Both the position numbers and the translations under genes were made by a program. The notes beneath the pieces are model-generated. The model made no database searches, had not been told where the DNA came from, and was given only the letters and a program-made list of their open reading frames with translations. 64,000 nt of DNA. Origin: Opisthocomus hoazin. Lineage: Eukaryota > Chordata > Aves > Opisthocomiformes > Opisthocomidae. Below are positions 51,201-61,059 of this stretch, in pieces; within the stretch, counting starts at the first letter, position 1, and every line of letters starts with the position of its first letter. Location: assembly GCF_030867145.1 (NCBI RefSeq), contig NC_134433.1, positions 16,403,896-16,467,895 on the forward strand. Reading direction: 5' to 3'.

Positions 51201-52540
51201 TTTAATGTGCTTGCCTGTTAATGACTTCTGGAATAAGATGCTACTTTTCTAAACATAAATAAAACATAATTGACAAGAAGCTGAGAGACGGTTTACCCCC
51301 AAATGCATGAAACTTAAATTAGGATGTGATTTCTGATCAATTAAACAGAGGTCAGAAATACTTGGACTGCACTATGAATACTGAGTTCTTCCAACTCACG
51401 CTTGTAATATCTCCTTGCTTGCCAGGGAGTCCTGAATTTTGCACCCTGATGCCAGTGAACTAGTTTTACGGATGGCATTGCTTTCTCGTGTGATGTCTGC
51501 AGAAGGGCAACTGAAGAACTTGTGCATGTTTGGGCTTTGTTCGTAGTGGTTCAAACTCCCGACTGTTGGCTTGAGGTCATGGATACGGGCAAACTTGCAT
51601 CTCAAGAGATCTGCTGTTTACTTTGTATAAATAAAGAAAAAAAGTACAAGCTTAGCAGTTTTTTCCTAAACATCTTGGGCCTGATTCTCGCATATGCTGT
51701 AAAGGGATATTAATTTAAAAAGTGCTCTAGGAAGGAGATACACGTGCGTCCAGGACCATACCTTGCAACATGTGCAGTTCTTGGAGCAAATGGGAACTGG
51801 GTGTCCTGGCCATCAGCTGCACCAGACAGAGAGAAGGAGGGCTCCAAGGGAGCACACCCTGTAAACAGCGATTTACTCCAGCTGCTCTGTATCCTGTCTC
51901 TGTTCCTGTTCTCGCCCATCTCTGTGGGTTTAAGGCAGTTGGAGTATTGCTGCTTCTGTTGTGGGGTTTGCCATTTGTGATGAGTAGGCTGTGCCGTTTG
52001 GCAGGCAGGCAGTGAATAGCTTACTATTGGCTTTATCTCTCTGTCTAGTTTGTGGTTGGAGACCTGCGTGTTGTTTGTGGGTTTTTATGTGCGTCACTGA
52101 ACCCAGAAGTTTTATTATATTCTCAGAAAATGGTTTTGCAACAGCTCAGCTATTAAAGCCAAACCATGTAGTTTAGTTAGAAGTCTGGGCAGGAAATAAC
52201 AAAATGAAATTCATCCTACGGGAGAAGCGTGGTGCATGTAGGGTGGGAAGAGAATGCAAATATACTATTTATAGGACTAGGGGAAAGCAAATTTGGACTT
52301 GAAAAGTAAATGCGAAGAAGTTATCATGGGAAAACCAGACTTGGCAATCTAAGATACTCAGATCTGTGTTGTCAGGCTGCTTTTCCATTTTTGAGAATTA
52401 TTTTTTTGTTATATCCCAATGAAGAAGAGAAGTTTGACGTTGAAATATGTGCTGCATCGAGTACCTTCCAGCAGTATTCTTTTAGGAGTTTATGCTATGG
52501 ATGAGACTTGTCAAGTGAAAATATTGGAACCCATATTTTT
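48270..52540 (+). other. KSR1 intron 1, no exon recognised
   Basis: Non-coding. A weak MIR-like phrase (TGGCAGAGCTGAGACTGGA near 49276) is too short to call. No RNA gene is seen. Confidence 0.4.
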
Positions 52541-52554
52541 TTAAGCAGTACAAA

Positions 52555-52745
52555 AATAGTTGAAGACAGTGCCTGCTCCAGGGAGTTTATGTGATACAAG
52601 CAGGCAGAGCCACATGCAGGGTGGAAGAGGAGACAGATCATTTAATTTGCTCGCGGTCAGAAAGCAGGTCAGTGGCAGAGTTAGAAGTGGAATCCAGCTC
52701 CCTGGAGCCGAGGTCCATTCTCTCACTCATTAAATGTAGTGCTTC
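52555..52745 (-). repeat. Probable ancient MIR/amniote-SINE-like element
   Basis: This is the clearest fossil repeat in the window. Ordered phrases CAGTGCCTGCTCCAGGGAGT, GGTGGAAGAGGAGACAGATC, TTTGCTCGCGGTCAGAAAGC, AGGTCAGTGGCAGAGTTAG and GAATCCAGCTCCCTGGAGC follow the known antisense layout (gccccagggagcttacaatc, cttgcccaaggtcacacagc, aggtcagtggcagagctggg, gaacccagctctcctgac). Confidence 0.5.
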
Positions 52746-52749
52746 TGGT

Positions 52750-55700
52750 GTTACATTGAAATTGGTGAGAATTTTTATGGGGAATGCAAGAATAGTGACT
52801 GTACCTCAAGAATATCCATCTTCAAAGCAGCATGCTGTCCTTGTGATACTGCACATTGTAATAGGATAATGTGATAACGTGGGGCCATATGCCTTTTGTC
52901 TAATTTGTTTTACTTAATTTGTGATTTTTAGTTTATAAGCAGATACTAAGTCCATCTTGCCTTCCTCCATGGTTTTTGGAACAGACTCCCACACCTTTTC
53001 TTGCCACTGTCAGTGCTTGCTGTTCCTTCTGCTTTAATACTGGGTATTGTGCTACTTTTAAGGCATTTGCATATAGTGAGTGTTACATATAGCTGCGTGT
53101 GGAGCTCTGGCTTTAGAGAGCATGCTGATATCTCATCCTTCTTCCAGGAAAATAAATCTTGCCTGATGGGAGATCCTACACTAAAATAACAGGTTGCAGT
53201 CTGACTGAGGAGCCGAGCTGCTACTTTCACACATAAGGCTGTCACGGCTGGCTGTACCAGTTTCAAAATCACTGTGCAAACAATCTTGCTTCTTTCCCTA
53301 GGTGCTCAGCAACCTTGAGGTCTGCCAAGGAATGGGGAAGGGGTGAGGTGATCCAAGGGAAGAAGCAGTAACATGCCACAATACCCTGGGAATTCTACAT
53401 ACCGCGGCTTACAACTACACAGATGACGTTTGCCTTTGGCTGGATTTTGTGGTTGCAGTTCATATATCAAAGTGCATATCATCATTTAACCTTGCTTGGA
53501 ATGGCCTCCAGAGGAGAGAAGGCTTGGGTGATTTCTGTCTTCCTTCCCCTTTCCATGACATATCTATTGCACAGCTGGGAAGCTATTTTTTTTAATATAT
53601 ATATAGAGAGAGACTGACTTCTGTCATATTGGGGGCTATCAAGTAGTCCTCAAACTTCCTGCAACCTCTTCTTTCTACCTCTTGTTAGGGGACCTTCCCC
53701 CTCTGTGCGTACCAGTTCTTCGTTGTTCCTATTACATCTGTTCCCACTCTGTGTTCTTTGTTAATCTCACTTCTAGCCCATGGGATGCCAAGAGACCCTC
53801 TCTTCGAGAGGAAGGGCAAATGTGCTCCCCAAACTTCTCCTGTCAGGGCTTTGACTATCCCATTCCTGTGTTTACCTGTAGCAAAGTCAGCTCTTTCTAA
53901 TCGCTTCCTCCCTGGTGCCTTTTGACAGAAGAAGCCAGGATGCAAACATGATACTTTTGGAGGCAATAAGGACCAAGTATCTGGAGTGGAATGAAACCCT
54001 AATAATGAGAATGTACGTCTTTCCTGTTAAAAAAGGAGTTTTAGGACAAATAAGCAAAAATCACCATTCACACTATGTTCAGTCTAAACTGTGAAACAGT
54101 TGCTTTAACCGTAGCAGACAGTATTTCTGCTCCTCCCTGTAATGGGGGAGTTACCCCCCAGCTCTGCACAGACTTCTTTGTAGTGGCTGGGGAGATCTGC
54201 AGTCGCGCTGCATCTGATGCGGGCCAGCTGGCTGTACCCTGTCAGGATGTATATGCTACGAAGCCAGGCCGTGAGGCGGGGAAAAAGTACAACAAGAAGC
54301 AGAAAAAATTGAAACCAGGCACTTAGCAGGAAACTACTTGGAACGGCATCTCCAAGCTCATTTCTGACCTGACTGTGAATGGGAGAGCTCGCTGGATAGG
54401 CTGTTAAGGGAAAATACGTGTGACAGTGAGAAAGCAGAGGGTCATGACTAAGCCAGCCAGTGACATCATATGTGCCCCTTGCCTGTGCTGAGTTAACTCT
54501 GAAGGAACAGAGCACACATACCACATCTTAATTTAGGGACGTGTACAACTGAAGGTGCAACTGCGTAGGAAAGCGCAGCTGACAGCAACTTTGGGAGTAC
54601 GGGCACAGGCAGAACAAGCTGCAGCAGTGTTTAAAGGTCCCGTAGTCACACTAGCATATGGCACTGTGCTGAGGGAGTGAGCTGACTGGTCTCTAATTGG
54701 CGCAGAGCACAGGCACGGACACGTGGCTGTTGGTGGTGCCCAGGCCTCTGCTGAGCCCATGGCCAGCCCCATCGCAGCCCCCCGGCTTCGGCAGCAGCAT
54801 GGCTGCTGGCGGGGACCTGCCCTGCCCTGCTCCGTGCTGCAGCGGGGGCTCTGGCTAGAGAAAGCAGACAAAGGGTGGAAAAAAGGAAGTGCTGTCATCC
54901 CCTTTTTATGAAAAAAGGTACTGAGACTGAAAACGATTGAGTGGGATTTCCAAGGTAATTTCTTTCAGGTTTTATGTTCCAAAGCCGTGTTAGGAAGTTA
55001 TGGTTAAAAGGTTCCGCTGGTTTCAGCTGCGTGGTCAGAGTGTAAATGCAAAGGGATGGCTGAGTCTTCTAGGACATGGCAGTCCTTCTGTTGTACAACT
55101 GCCTCTCCTAAGACTGGCACTGCTTTGCATTTCTGTATTCATTGCATGAAGGGTTTGAACCACTTTTATATTAACCCACTTTTTGATAAATCTAAAACTT
55201 CATGGCACTGCTGTTTGAATTCAGAAGTGTGTGGGCAGAGACAAACTTCTTGTTGTACCTGGTAGTCGTGAGGAGTCAGATTGCTCATAAAACAAAACCC
55301 TCAGCTAAGTTTACAGGAAAGCACAAGCTAGAAATGCCTTATCAAGAGCTGCTGGCTTTCTGCGTTGTACAGAACTGGTGGTTCTGCTGCTAGGATGGAA
55401 GCAACCTCCAAGCAACATCCAATGTAGCGTTTTGGTTGGGGGCTGCTGCTGCCACTTGGCTTCCACTGGCATCAGCTGCAGCCACAGCGCAAGTGGTCTG
55501 TATGCTGCTTCCGCTCCCACGGAAATCGCTGAGTGTTGAAGCTGCAGCCACAAACATCCAGCTGGATGTGCTGGACTCCGGCACTGAGGTGGGGTCAGTT
55601 CAGTCACACCTTGCTGCAATCTGTTGCCATCCCAAGGATGGTCTTCGGGGCTTTTCATGCTCTTGACCACCAGTCTTTGGCCATATGCAGAAACTGAGGC

Positions 55701-56650
55701 CCACAATGGCTTGAATCCCAAGAAATTGTGACTAGCTATAACCGTGGTCTCATCAGCCATTATTAAAGGATAGTATTGGCAATGTAATAACTTGAGCACA
55801 GTGTAGTTCCCCTGTGCAAGTACAGGTCCTCCTACTCAGTGCTTCTTTATAGTTAACTGTGTTTCTGTGCATCTTCTGTTATTATCCGTTGCAGAACCTT
55901 GCTTATTTAGCAGCGTTGTGTGTAAGAACACCTAGATTAACCTCATGATAAGACATTTGCAGGACTGGGTCACAGTAAACAAGCTGAGAAGGAGAAAGAA
56001 TTCCCCCTTCCAATAAAACAAGGGTTTCCCATATATTGCCAAGGAAGAATTGTATTTATTCTAGGACAGTTATTATGAAGTAGTAGCTCTCCCAGACTGA
56101 TCAGCAGGCCAAAAGCATTATGCTCCATATGGGGGTTGTTCAGGTGAGATCAAATGCCGTATCTGTTTTCCCTGTAGTATCCTTTATCTGGGGAAGGAGG
56201 AAATGATCTAATTCTTTCCTGTGTATAACTTCGAGATTGTGGATACGAGTCATGTATAGCACCATTCAGATACATAAACCAAAAATATTTTGAGCAGAAA
56301 CTTAAGAGGGGAGACATTATAGTGGTCAAAGAATCCATACTTGTTTTTTCCTTTTCATTTGCATTCTGATCTTGTCCCAAATGCTAAAATTTGTTGACTA
56401 AGAACATGTTTTGGTTTATACATCACGGATCAGCTAACTTGCTTTGAGGCATTGTTTTGTTAGGAAGGTTTTGAAGCTTAAGTCTGCCCCATGGGGATGT
56501 GTGACATAGTGAGAAATCTTTTGAGAATATTTTCTTTTTGAGAAGCAAACATAAGGCACAAATAATATTCCTCCTTGTCATTTTGTTTTTCTGTGTCCAA
56601 AGTGGAGGTTTCTGTGTAGTGCATTTGGTATGAGATGGTCGGGTGATAAA
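52750..56650 (+). other. KSR1 intron 1, no exon recognised
   Basis: Non-coding. A short TATATA/GAGAGA microsatellite lies at about 53594-53614, and a GC-richer patch at about 54700-54855 lacks a recognisable exon. Frames near 55311-55799 are open on both strands in the same place and look like chance. Confidence 0.4.
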
Positions 56651-56659
56651 AGCTTTGGA

Positions 56660-56725
56660 ATAAAACTTCGGAATGGAATAGATGATGTACAACAATCATC
56701 TAGTCCAGCTGCCTGAATTTTTGTT
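56660..56725 (-). repeat. Possible CR1-family 3'-end fragment
   Basis: CAATCATCTAGTCCAGCTGCC resembles the antisense CR1 3' segment (agatcatctagtccaacccccc). Flanking sequence is too diverged for confirmation. Confidence 0.3.
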
Positions 56726-57327
56726 CTTTCAAGATCATTGTTTTTAATGTTAATTTTGTAATAGAAAGGCCCATCAGATAATGGACCTCAGAGTCTTTGG
56801 GCACTTTGGCTATTCCTGCCTCACTGGTCTTCTATCCCAATGAAGGCCAGATGTAAGAGAATATCACAAACGTACAGGAGCAATGGAAGAGAGGGCGGGT
56901 AGTCCTGCAGATGAGACTAGCAATACCCACAGCATTCAGAATGAGGTTGCATGTACATGTGCAGTGCTTTTAAACTGAATGTAATTAATTGTTTCAAATG
57001 GTTTGGACACCCTTTCATATTTTGGCATGACAGCCAGCCTCTGCATGGAACTTTTGTTGATATGGGTTTAGAGAAGAGTCCTGCAGGGATGGGCCCTGCA
57101 AGGTCGTGCCTTCTGCTGAAATTTGAAGAGCAAAGATGCTCGATGTGAGGGAAGGGCTTCACTGTATGAATTTCCCTGAGTGCTAGTAAGAGTATGTCAT
57201 TTTTGTATCATGAAAGAGCCCCACTCACAGACCAGCATCCCCTTTGGCTGGTACTGTACAGGCATTGCCCAGGAAGATGACAACATGTCCCAAGGAACTT
57301 AACTCTTTATTTTCTGGATCTCAACAG

Positions 57328-57468
57328 GTGAAGCTGATTGACTACATCCACAGACAACGGCAATGCAAGCTGAGTGTGCCTCTGAATGACAGGACAGCAG
57401 AGCTCAACAGCTACCCAAGATTCAATGACTGGTTAGACATTGTCAATGTGAGGAAAGAAGTTGTACAG
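57328..57468 (+). CDS. KSR1: KSR1 coding exon 2 (CA1 region continued)
   Basis: 47 codons in phase 0 at both ends encode residues 86-132. The exon follows a CAACAG acceptor and precedes a GTAAGG donor. It contains RQRQCKLSV (about residues 94-102), ERT-like [12 protein letters not shown] (106-117) and NVRKEVVQ (125-132), all hallmarks of KSR1 exon 2 between the coiled coil and the SAM-like fold of CA1. The ELNSYPRF motif favours KSR1 over KSR2, which has a different sequence here. Joined to exon 1 the protein reads ...[13 protein letters not shown]..., as expected for the family. CA1 helps KSR1 engage BRAF and membranes. The open frame continuing past 57468 is intron. Confidence 0.95.
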
Positions 57469-60039
57469 GTAAGGGGAAGACAACCCTCAGCACAGAACCT
57501 TCCCACTCGTTCAGGACGTCCCCAGCTGCCTGCTGGGTTAAAGTTAGTTTCCTGAGCTTACTTTCAGGCAAGGTAGGAGCGTGTGGGTACACGGAGGGAC
57601 CTTTGGTGGAAAGGGTGCTTACTCTCTCCCCAAAGCAGCGATCACCCAGCGGGAGTGCCGAAATACTGCTTTCCCTTTGTCCTTCTCCATTCTCATAATA
57701 GCATTTGAGGCGATGCCTCACACCTATTGCTCAGTATGATTGCTTCAGCCTGCGTTACCAGGACCTCTTCTTCTGCCTGCTGGGTCTGAGAATGACACCG
57801 TAGCTTAATCACTTACTAACTTTTAGATAATAGTACTCTACCATACTATATTCTGTGTCCAGCACTAGCTAAAAAAAAGACCAAGAGTTACAATTTTGTG
57901 CCCTGTCATATCCAACAAATTGACAAAAATGTCGAGTTGTTACAGTCTGTTTCTAAAAGCATACATAAATTAGTCAAGATCTAAAAATAGCCCATAGCAC
58001 TGTGTCCCTCTAAACTGAAACTAGTGAAAGGGGTCAGAGTTTACAAGTTTGTCCCAGACTGATGGTTTTGAAACTGTGTTTGTAGCCTCACACAGAACTC
58101 AGACTACAAAAAATCAAGTGGACTGCAACCCAGATACGGGCAGGTGGATTTTGACATGGATTTTAACTGGGTGGGTCAACAAACAAGAGAGGCTTTTTCA
58201 TTTTATACACACCCACACCCCCCCTCCACTTCCATGAGTAAAGTCTCTGGTTCAAACTGATACCAAAGAGCATTGCATCAGTGTAAAAGAATGGAATGAA
58301 TAATTCTGCTGTGCTGGTCTGTGTAGTGACTGGTATCAGCTGTTCGTGCTCGCAGACCATGGCTCCTTCTGATCTTTACAGTTTGATTCTTAACATGCAA
58401 ATCACTGGAAGCCTCTTTACTGCACAGAATAATCTGACGTTTCTGCTGGAATCAGAAATTAACAGATAAGCCAAGGCCCTCAGATCCTGTCTCTGACCGA
58501 TACTTTTGCTGGAAGAGGAGCCTGAAATCCCAGCCACATTCAGGTGGTTACTGGGAGCTCCAGGGCTGCAGGGCACTGGTTCCCTTGGGTCTGGACTATG
58601 CATGGCTTCCCCACGCTGTTCTGCACTGGAGACACTTCAGTTCGGTGTAACGTTAATGGCTATATATAGGTAGAGCTCAGTCCACTGAAGACTAAACAAA
58701 GCAGAAAAGGCTTTTTCCATTCTTTTTCCCCATTTTTGGCTCTGCAGGACAGTGTTCTCTTTCAGCTTCCTTTGATCCTTACACAAGCAAAAATTTTCTT
58801 TGACTTCAGCAGGAATCTGCCTGAGTGAAAATTCAGCGAATTTTAATGGAAGTTATTCCAGCTTGGTCCTGATGTAACTGGGCAGACTCTGGTGAAATAC
58901 GATGAATTTAGGACCGAGTTGTTCCTTTTATTTACTACTGTTTATTTTGAACGTGGTGCTGCATATTGCCTTCCAGCCCAGCAAGGTTTTGCGTAGCACA
59001 GCTAAAGGTGCAGCAGTGACAATGAGAGAACAGAAAAGCAGCCTGTTGCTGTGGCCAAACTGCCAGGCTCCCAACTATTGTTGGTTTCTAAGGTTACTGG
59101 AATTGCCTGAGCCTAAAAGAATGTCTTTGTAGCTCTTTAAATCCTTTGTGATGCCTGCAGAACTGGGGGAAGGGAAGAGGTGAAGAGAAGGGTGGAGGAA
59201 GGGAGGACAGAGGTAGACAGTTCATATCTGCCACATCCTGCTAATGCAGGGAGCAAACAGGGTTGAGACTGCCCTTCTGTATGTGTGGTCACTAAAAAGG
59301 GTGAACAAATTTGGTTTTGGTCTAAGGCAGGAAGAGAACATTTTCGAGCTGTTTATTATTTTTATTCATGCTCTCTTGCTACTGCCTCCTAAGCAATGAC
59401 CAGTGTAATGAACTATGTTCCTTCTGTTCTCTGGGGCAAAAACATAAGAGGTGTATAAAGCATTTAAATTCCTCTCTGATTCCAAATGTATGGTTATTTT
59501 TTAGAAGTTCTGCGTCTATTTCATGCAGCTGCAGACTGCTTCTGTAGCATTTATATTAGCTGGACAGGAGAACTGCAACACCCATTAAAATTACTTTTGA
59601 GTAGGCATGCTGGAACAGGCTGTAATCTAGGGGAAGTGGAAATAGCTGGGCTAATAAACCAGTTGCTCTGTTCTTGTGGTGATTTTTTTTAATCCTGTTA
59701 TTTCATTGCTTAGAAAATAGCAATGCAGCCACTGTTGGTGTTTGTGGCGTGGACATCAGCAGACAGTGCAGGGGAGATGTTTGTGATGAGTTGTCTTTCA
59801 GAAACGTTACGAGTGTCATGGGATCATTCCTGCTGTTGCTTAGCATGTGAACCACATTTCAGCTGAATGCTTTCAAAATGGAAATTACTGACAGAGCTTT
59901 AATAAGTTAGTTATTAAGAAATATGTAATGGTTTCCTTTAGCTTTATACACACTGCCTGTGACATGACTGGGGAGAGTGGTGGTTAGGGAGCCTTTGAAG
60001 AGATGGCTGCGTAGGTCAGACAGTGAAAACAGGGGTACT

Positions 60040-60150
60040 TGAGTCCCATGCCGGGTTCTGCGGCTGGTGTACAAGATACACAGGGGAATGGCTTCCCGTC
60101 TCTAAGATACTGTTAGGTCATCTGTAAAACTGAGAAGTCATACTGGGTTT
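60040..60150 (+). repeat. Possible MIR-like ancient SINE fragment
   Basis: GTCCCATGCCGGGTTCTGCG, then GCTTCCCGTCTCTAAGATAC and GGTCATCTGTAAAACTGAG, follow the sense MIR order (cctgggttcgaatccc, cttaacctctctgagcctcag, tcatctgtaaaatgg). Diverged but in the right order and spacing. Confidence 0.4.
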
Positions 60151-60603
60151 CCTTCTTAACACTTCCAAAAAGTGTTACAGGGAGAAGTAAAACCCCGCAA
60201 ATGCTGTACCAGTGTATCCACGTTAGGCACATAGCCCTCCTTCTTGAGACTTTCAGGCTCTGAAACTAGGTGGAGAAGTTGCCAAGTACCTGTGGAGTCT
60301 CGGGGAACAGCTAGAACAGAACCTTTCCCTGGGCACCTCTGAGAACTCAATAGAAACAGCAGGTACAATGCAGGAGGTGCGGGCAGGTGAGGGCTCTGCT
60401 GTGGCCCACTGCTTGTCAGGAACAAATCAGGAGAAAGGCCTGAGTTCATGGTTTTTTGCTTTTTTGAATGGTTCTGATTCCCTTTGCTTTTCTAGTGTTG
60501 CTGAAGGGAGTATTTTAAGATTGTGCTAATCTGTGACATAACGCCTTTGAAAAGCAGCCTAATTGCAAGCAGTTTTTTAGCTCAGCAGGTAGAGAAATAA
60601 AGC

Positions 60604-60644
60604 TCTTTTTCTCTCTCTCTTTTCCCCTCCCCTCTCCTCCCCCC
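60604..60644. repeat. 41-nt uninterrupted pyrimidine tract
   Basis: A CT-repeat section followed by CCCCTCCCCTCTCC-type sequence, with no purine across 41 bases. Such tracts can form triplex (H-DNA) structures and can bind PTB or GAGA-type factors. It lies about 300 bp upstream of the candidate alternative first exon. Confidence 0.9.
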
Positions 60645-60714
60645 AAGTCCTCTCCTAAATAAAGCTGCCAGGCAGGGAAGCACAGAAGCTCCCAGGCTCT
60701 CCTGTCAGAAATAG

Positions 60715-60880
60715 AGCACCGGCTCTAATTTAGAGTAGCTGCTGACTCCTCTAGTCCGGAGTGAAGACTATTTTTGCTCAGTGACTTGGTCTAGACATTG
60801 TGAAGCTTGAAAGCTCTTGCTGTTATAATTGCTGTCTTGTTGTCGGGCTCCTTTCTTTCTTTGAAAACCTATATTTAAAA
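60715..60880 (+). promoter_or_regulatory. Candidate internal promoter in KSR1 intron 2
   Basis: Upstream of the putative alternative exon are a 13-bp inverted repeat CTCTAATTTAGAG (near 60724), GACTATTTTTGCTC (near 60766) and CTATATTTAAAAC (near 60869). The first and third resemble MEF2/TATA-type A/T motifs. The last sits where a TATA box would place initiation near 60900. No functional evidence is available. Confidence 0.25.
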
Positions 60881-60983
60881 CAAGAATAATGACTGCTTGT
60901 AAAATCCTTTAGTTCTGGAAGAGATTATAGTGAGAACAATGCACTGCTTATGGCGTTGGGCAACAGCTAAAACTCCTGTGAAC

Positions 60984-61055
60984 ATGGATAACAGTCAGCC
61001 GGTCATGCTGAGTAGAGTGAAAGGGCTGTTCTCTGTGGACCTAGCAGACTTGGAG
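60984..61055 (+). other. Candidate alternative first coding exon of KSR1 (24 codons)
   Basis: An ATG in near-optimal context (A at -3, G at +4) opens 24 codons, MDNSQPVMLSRVKGLFSVDL followed by ADLE, ending exactly at a strong GAG/GTAGGT donor. The phase is 0, the same as the exon 2 donor, so splicing to KSR1 exon 3 would keep the frame. The frame is open upstream to a TAA at 60900, with an extra in-frame ATG at 60939 in weaker context. If real, this isoform would lack residues 1-132 and hence the coiled coil of CA1. Without transcript or conservation data it could be a chance ORF plus donor. Confidence 0.35.
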
Positions 61056-61059
61056 GTAG

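Larger units (their letters stand above)
19742..57327 (+). other. KSR1: KSR1 intron 1
   Basis: A 37,586-bp intron with a GTACGG donor after exon 1. The 3' end carries a CTTAACT branch-point-like motif at 57298-57304, a moderate pyrimidine stretch and a CAACAG acceptor. The first 700 bp belong to the CpG island and are extremely G/C-rich; the rest is ordinary non-coding DNA. Apart from the features listed separately, I see no nested protein-coding gene. The many short open frames overlap on both strands and show no family resemblance. Confidence 0.9.

Noticed and set aside
53594-53614. TATATATA/GAGAGAG stretch as a promoter
   Set aside because: A short simple repeat without CpG enrichment, downstream ORF or splice donor; a microsatellite is the simpler explanation.
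58658-58672. TATATATAGG in intron 2 as a TATA box
   Set aside because: No plausible first exon with a donor follows within a few hundred bases.
60571-60592. tRNA-like A box (TAGCTCAGCAGG) in intron 2
   Set aside because: No B box or T-arm (GGTTCGAATCC-type) follows at the right distance and no cloverleaf can be drawn; the downstream sequence is a pyrimidine tract.
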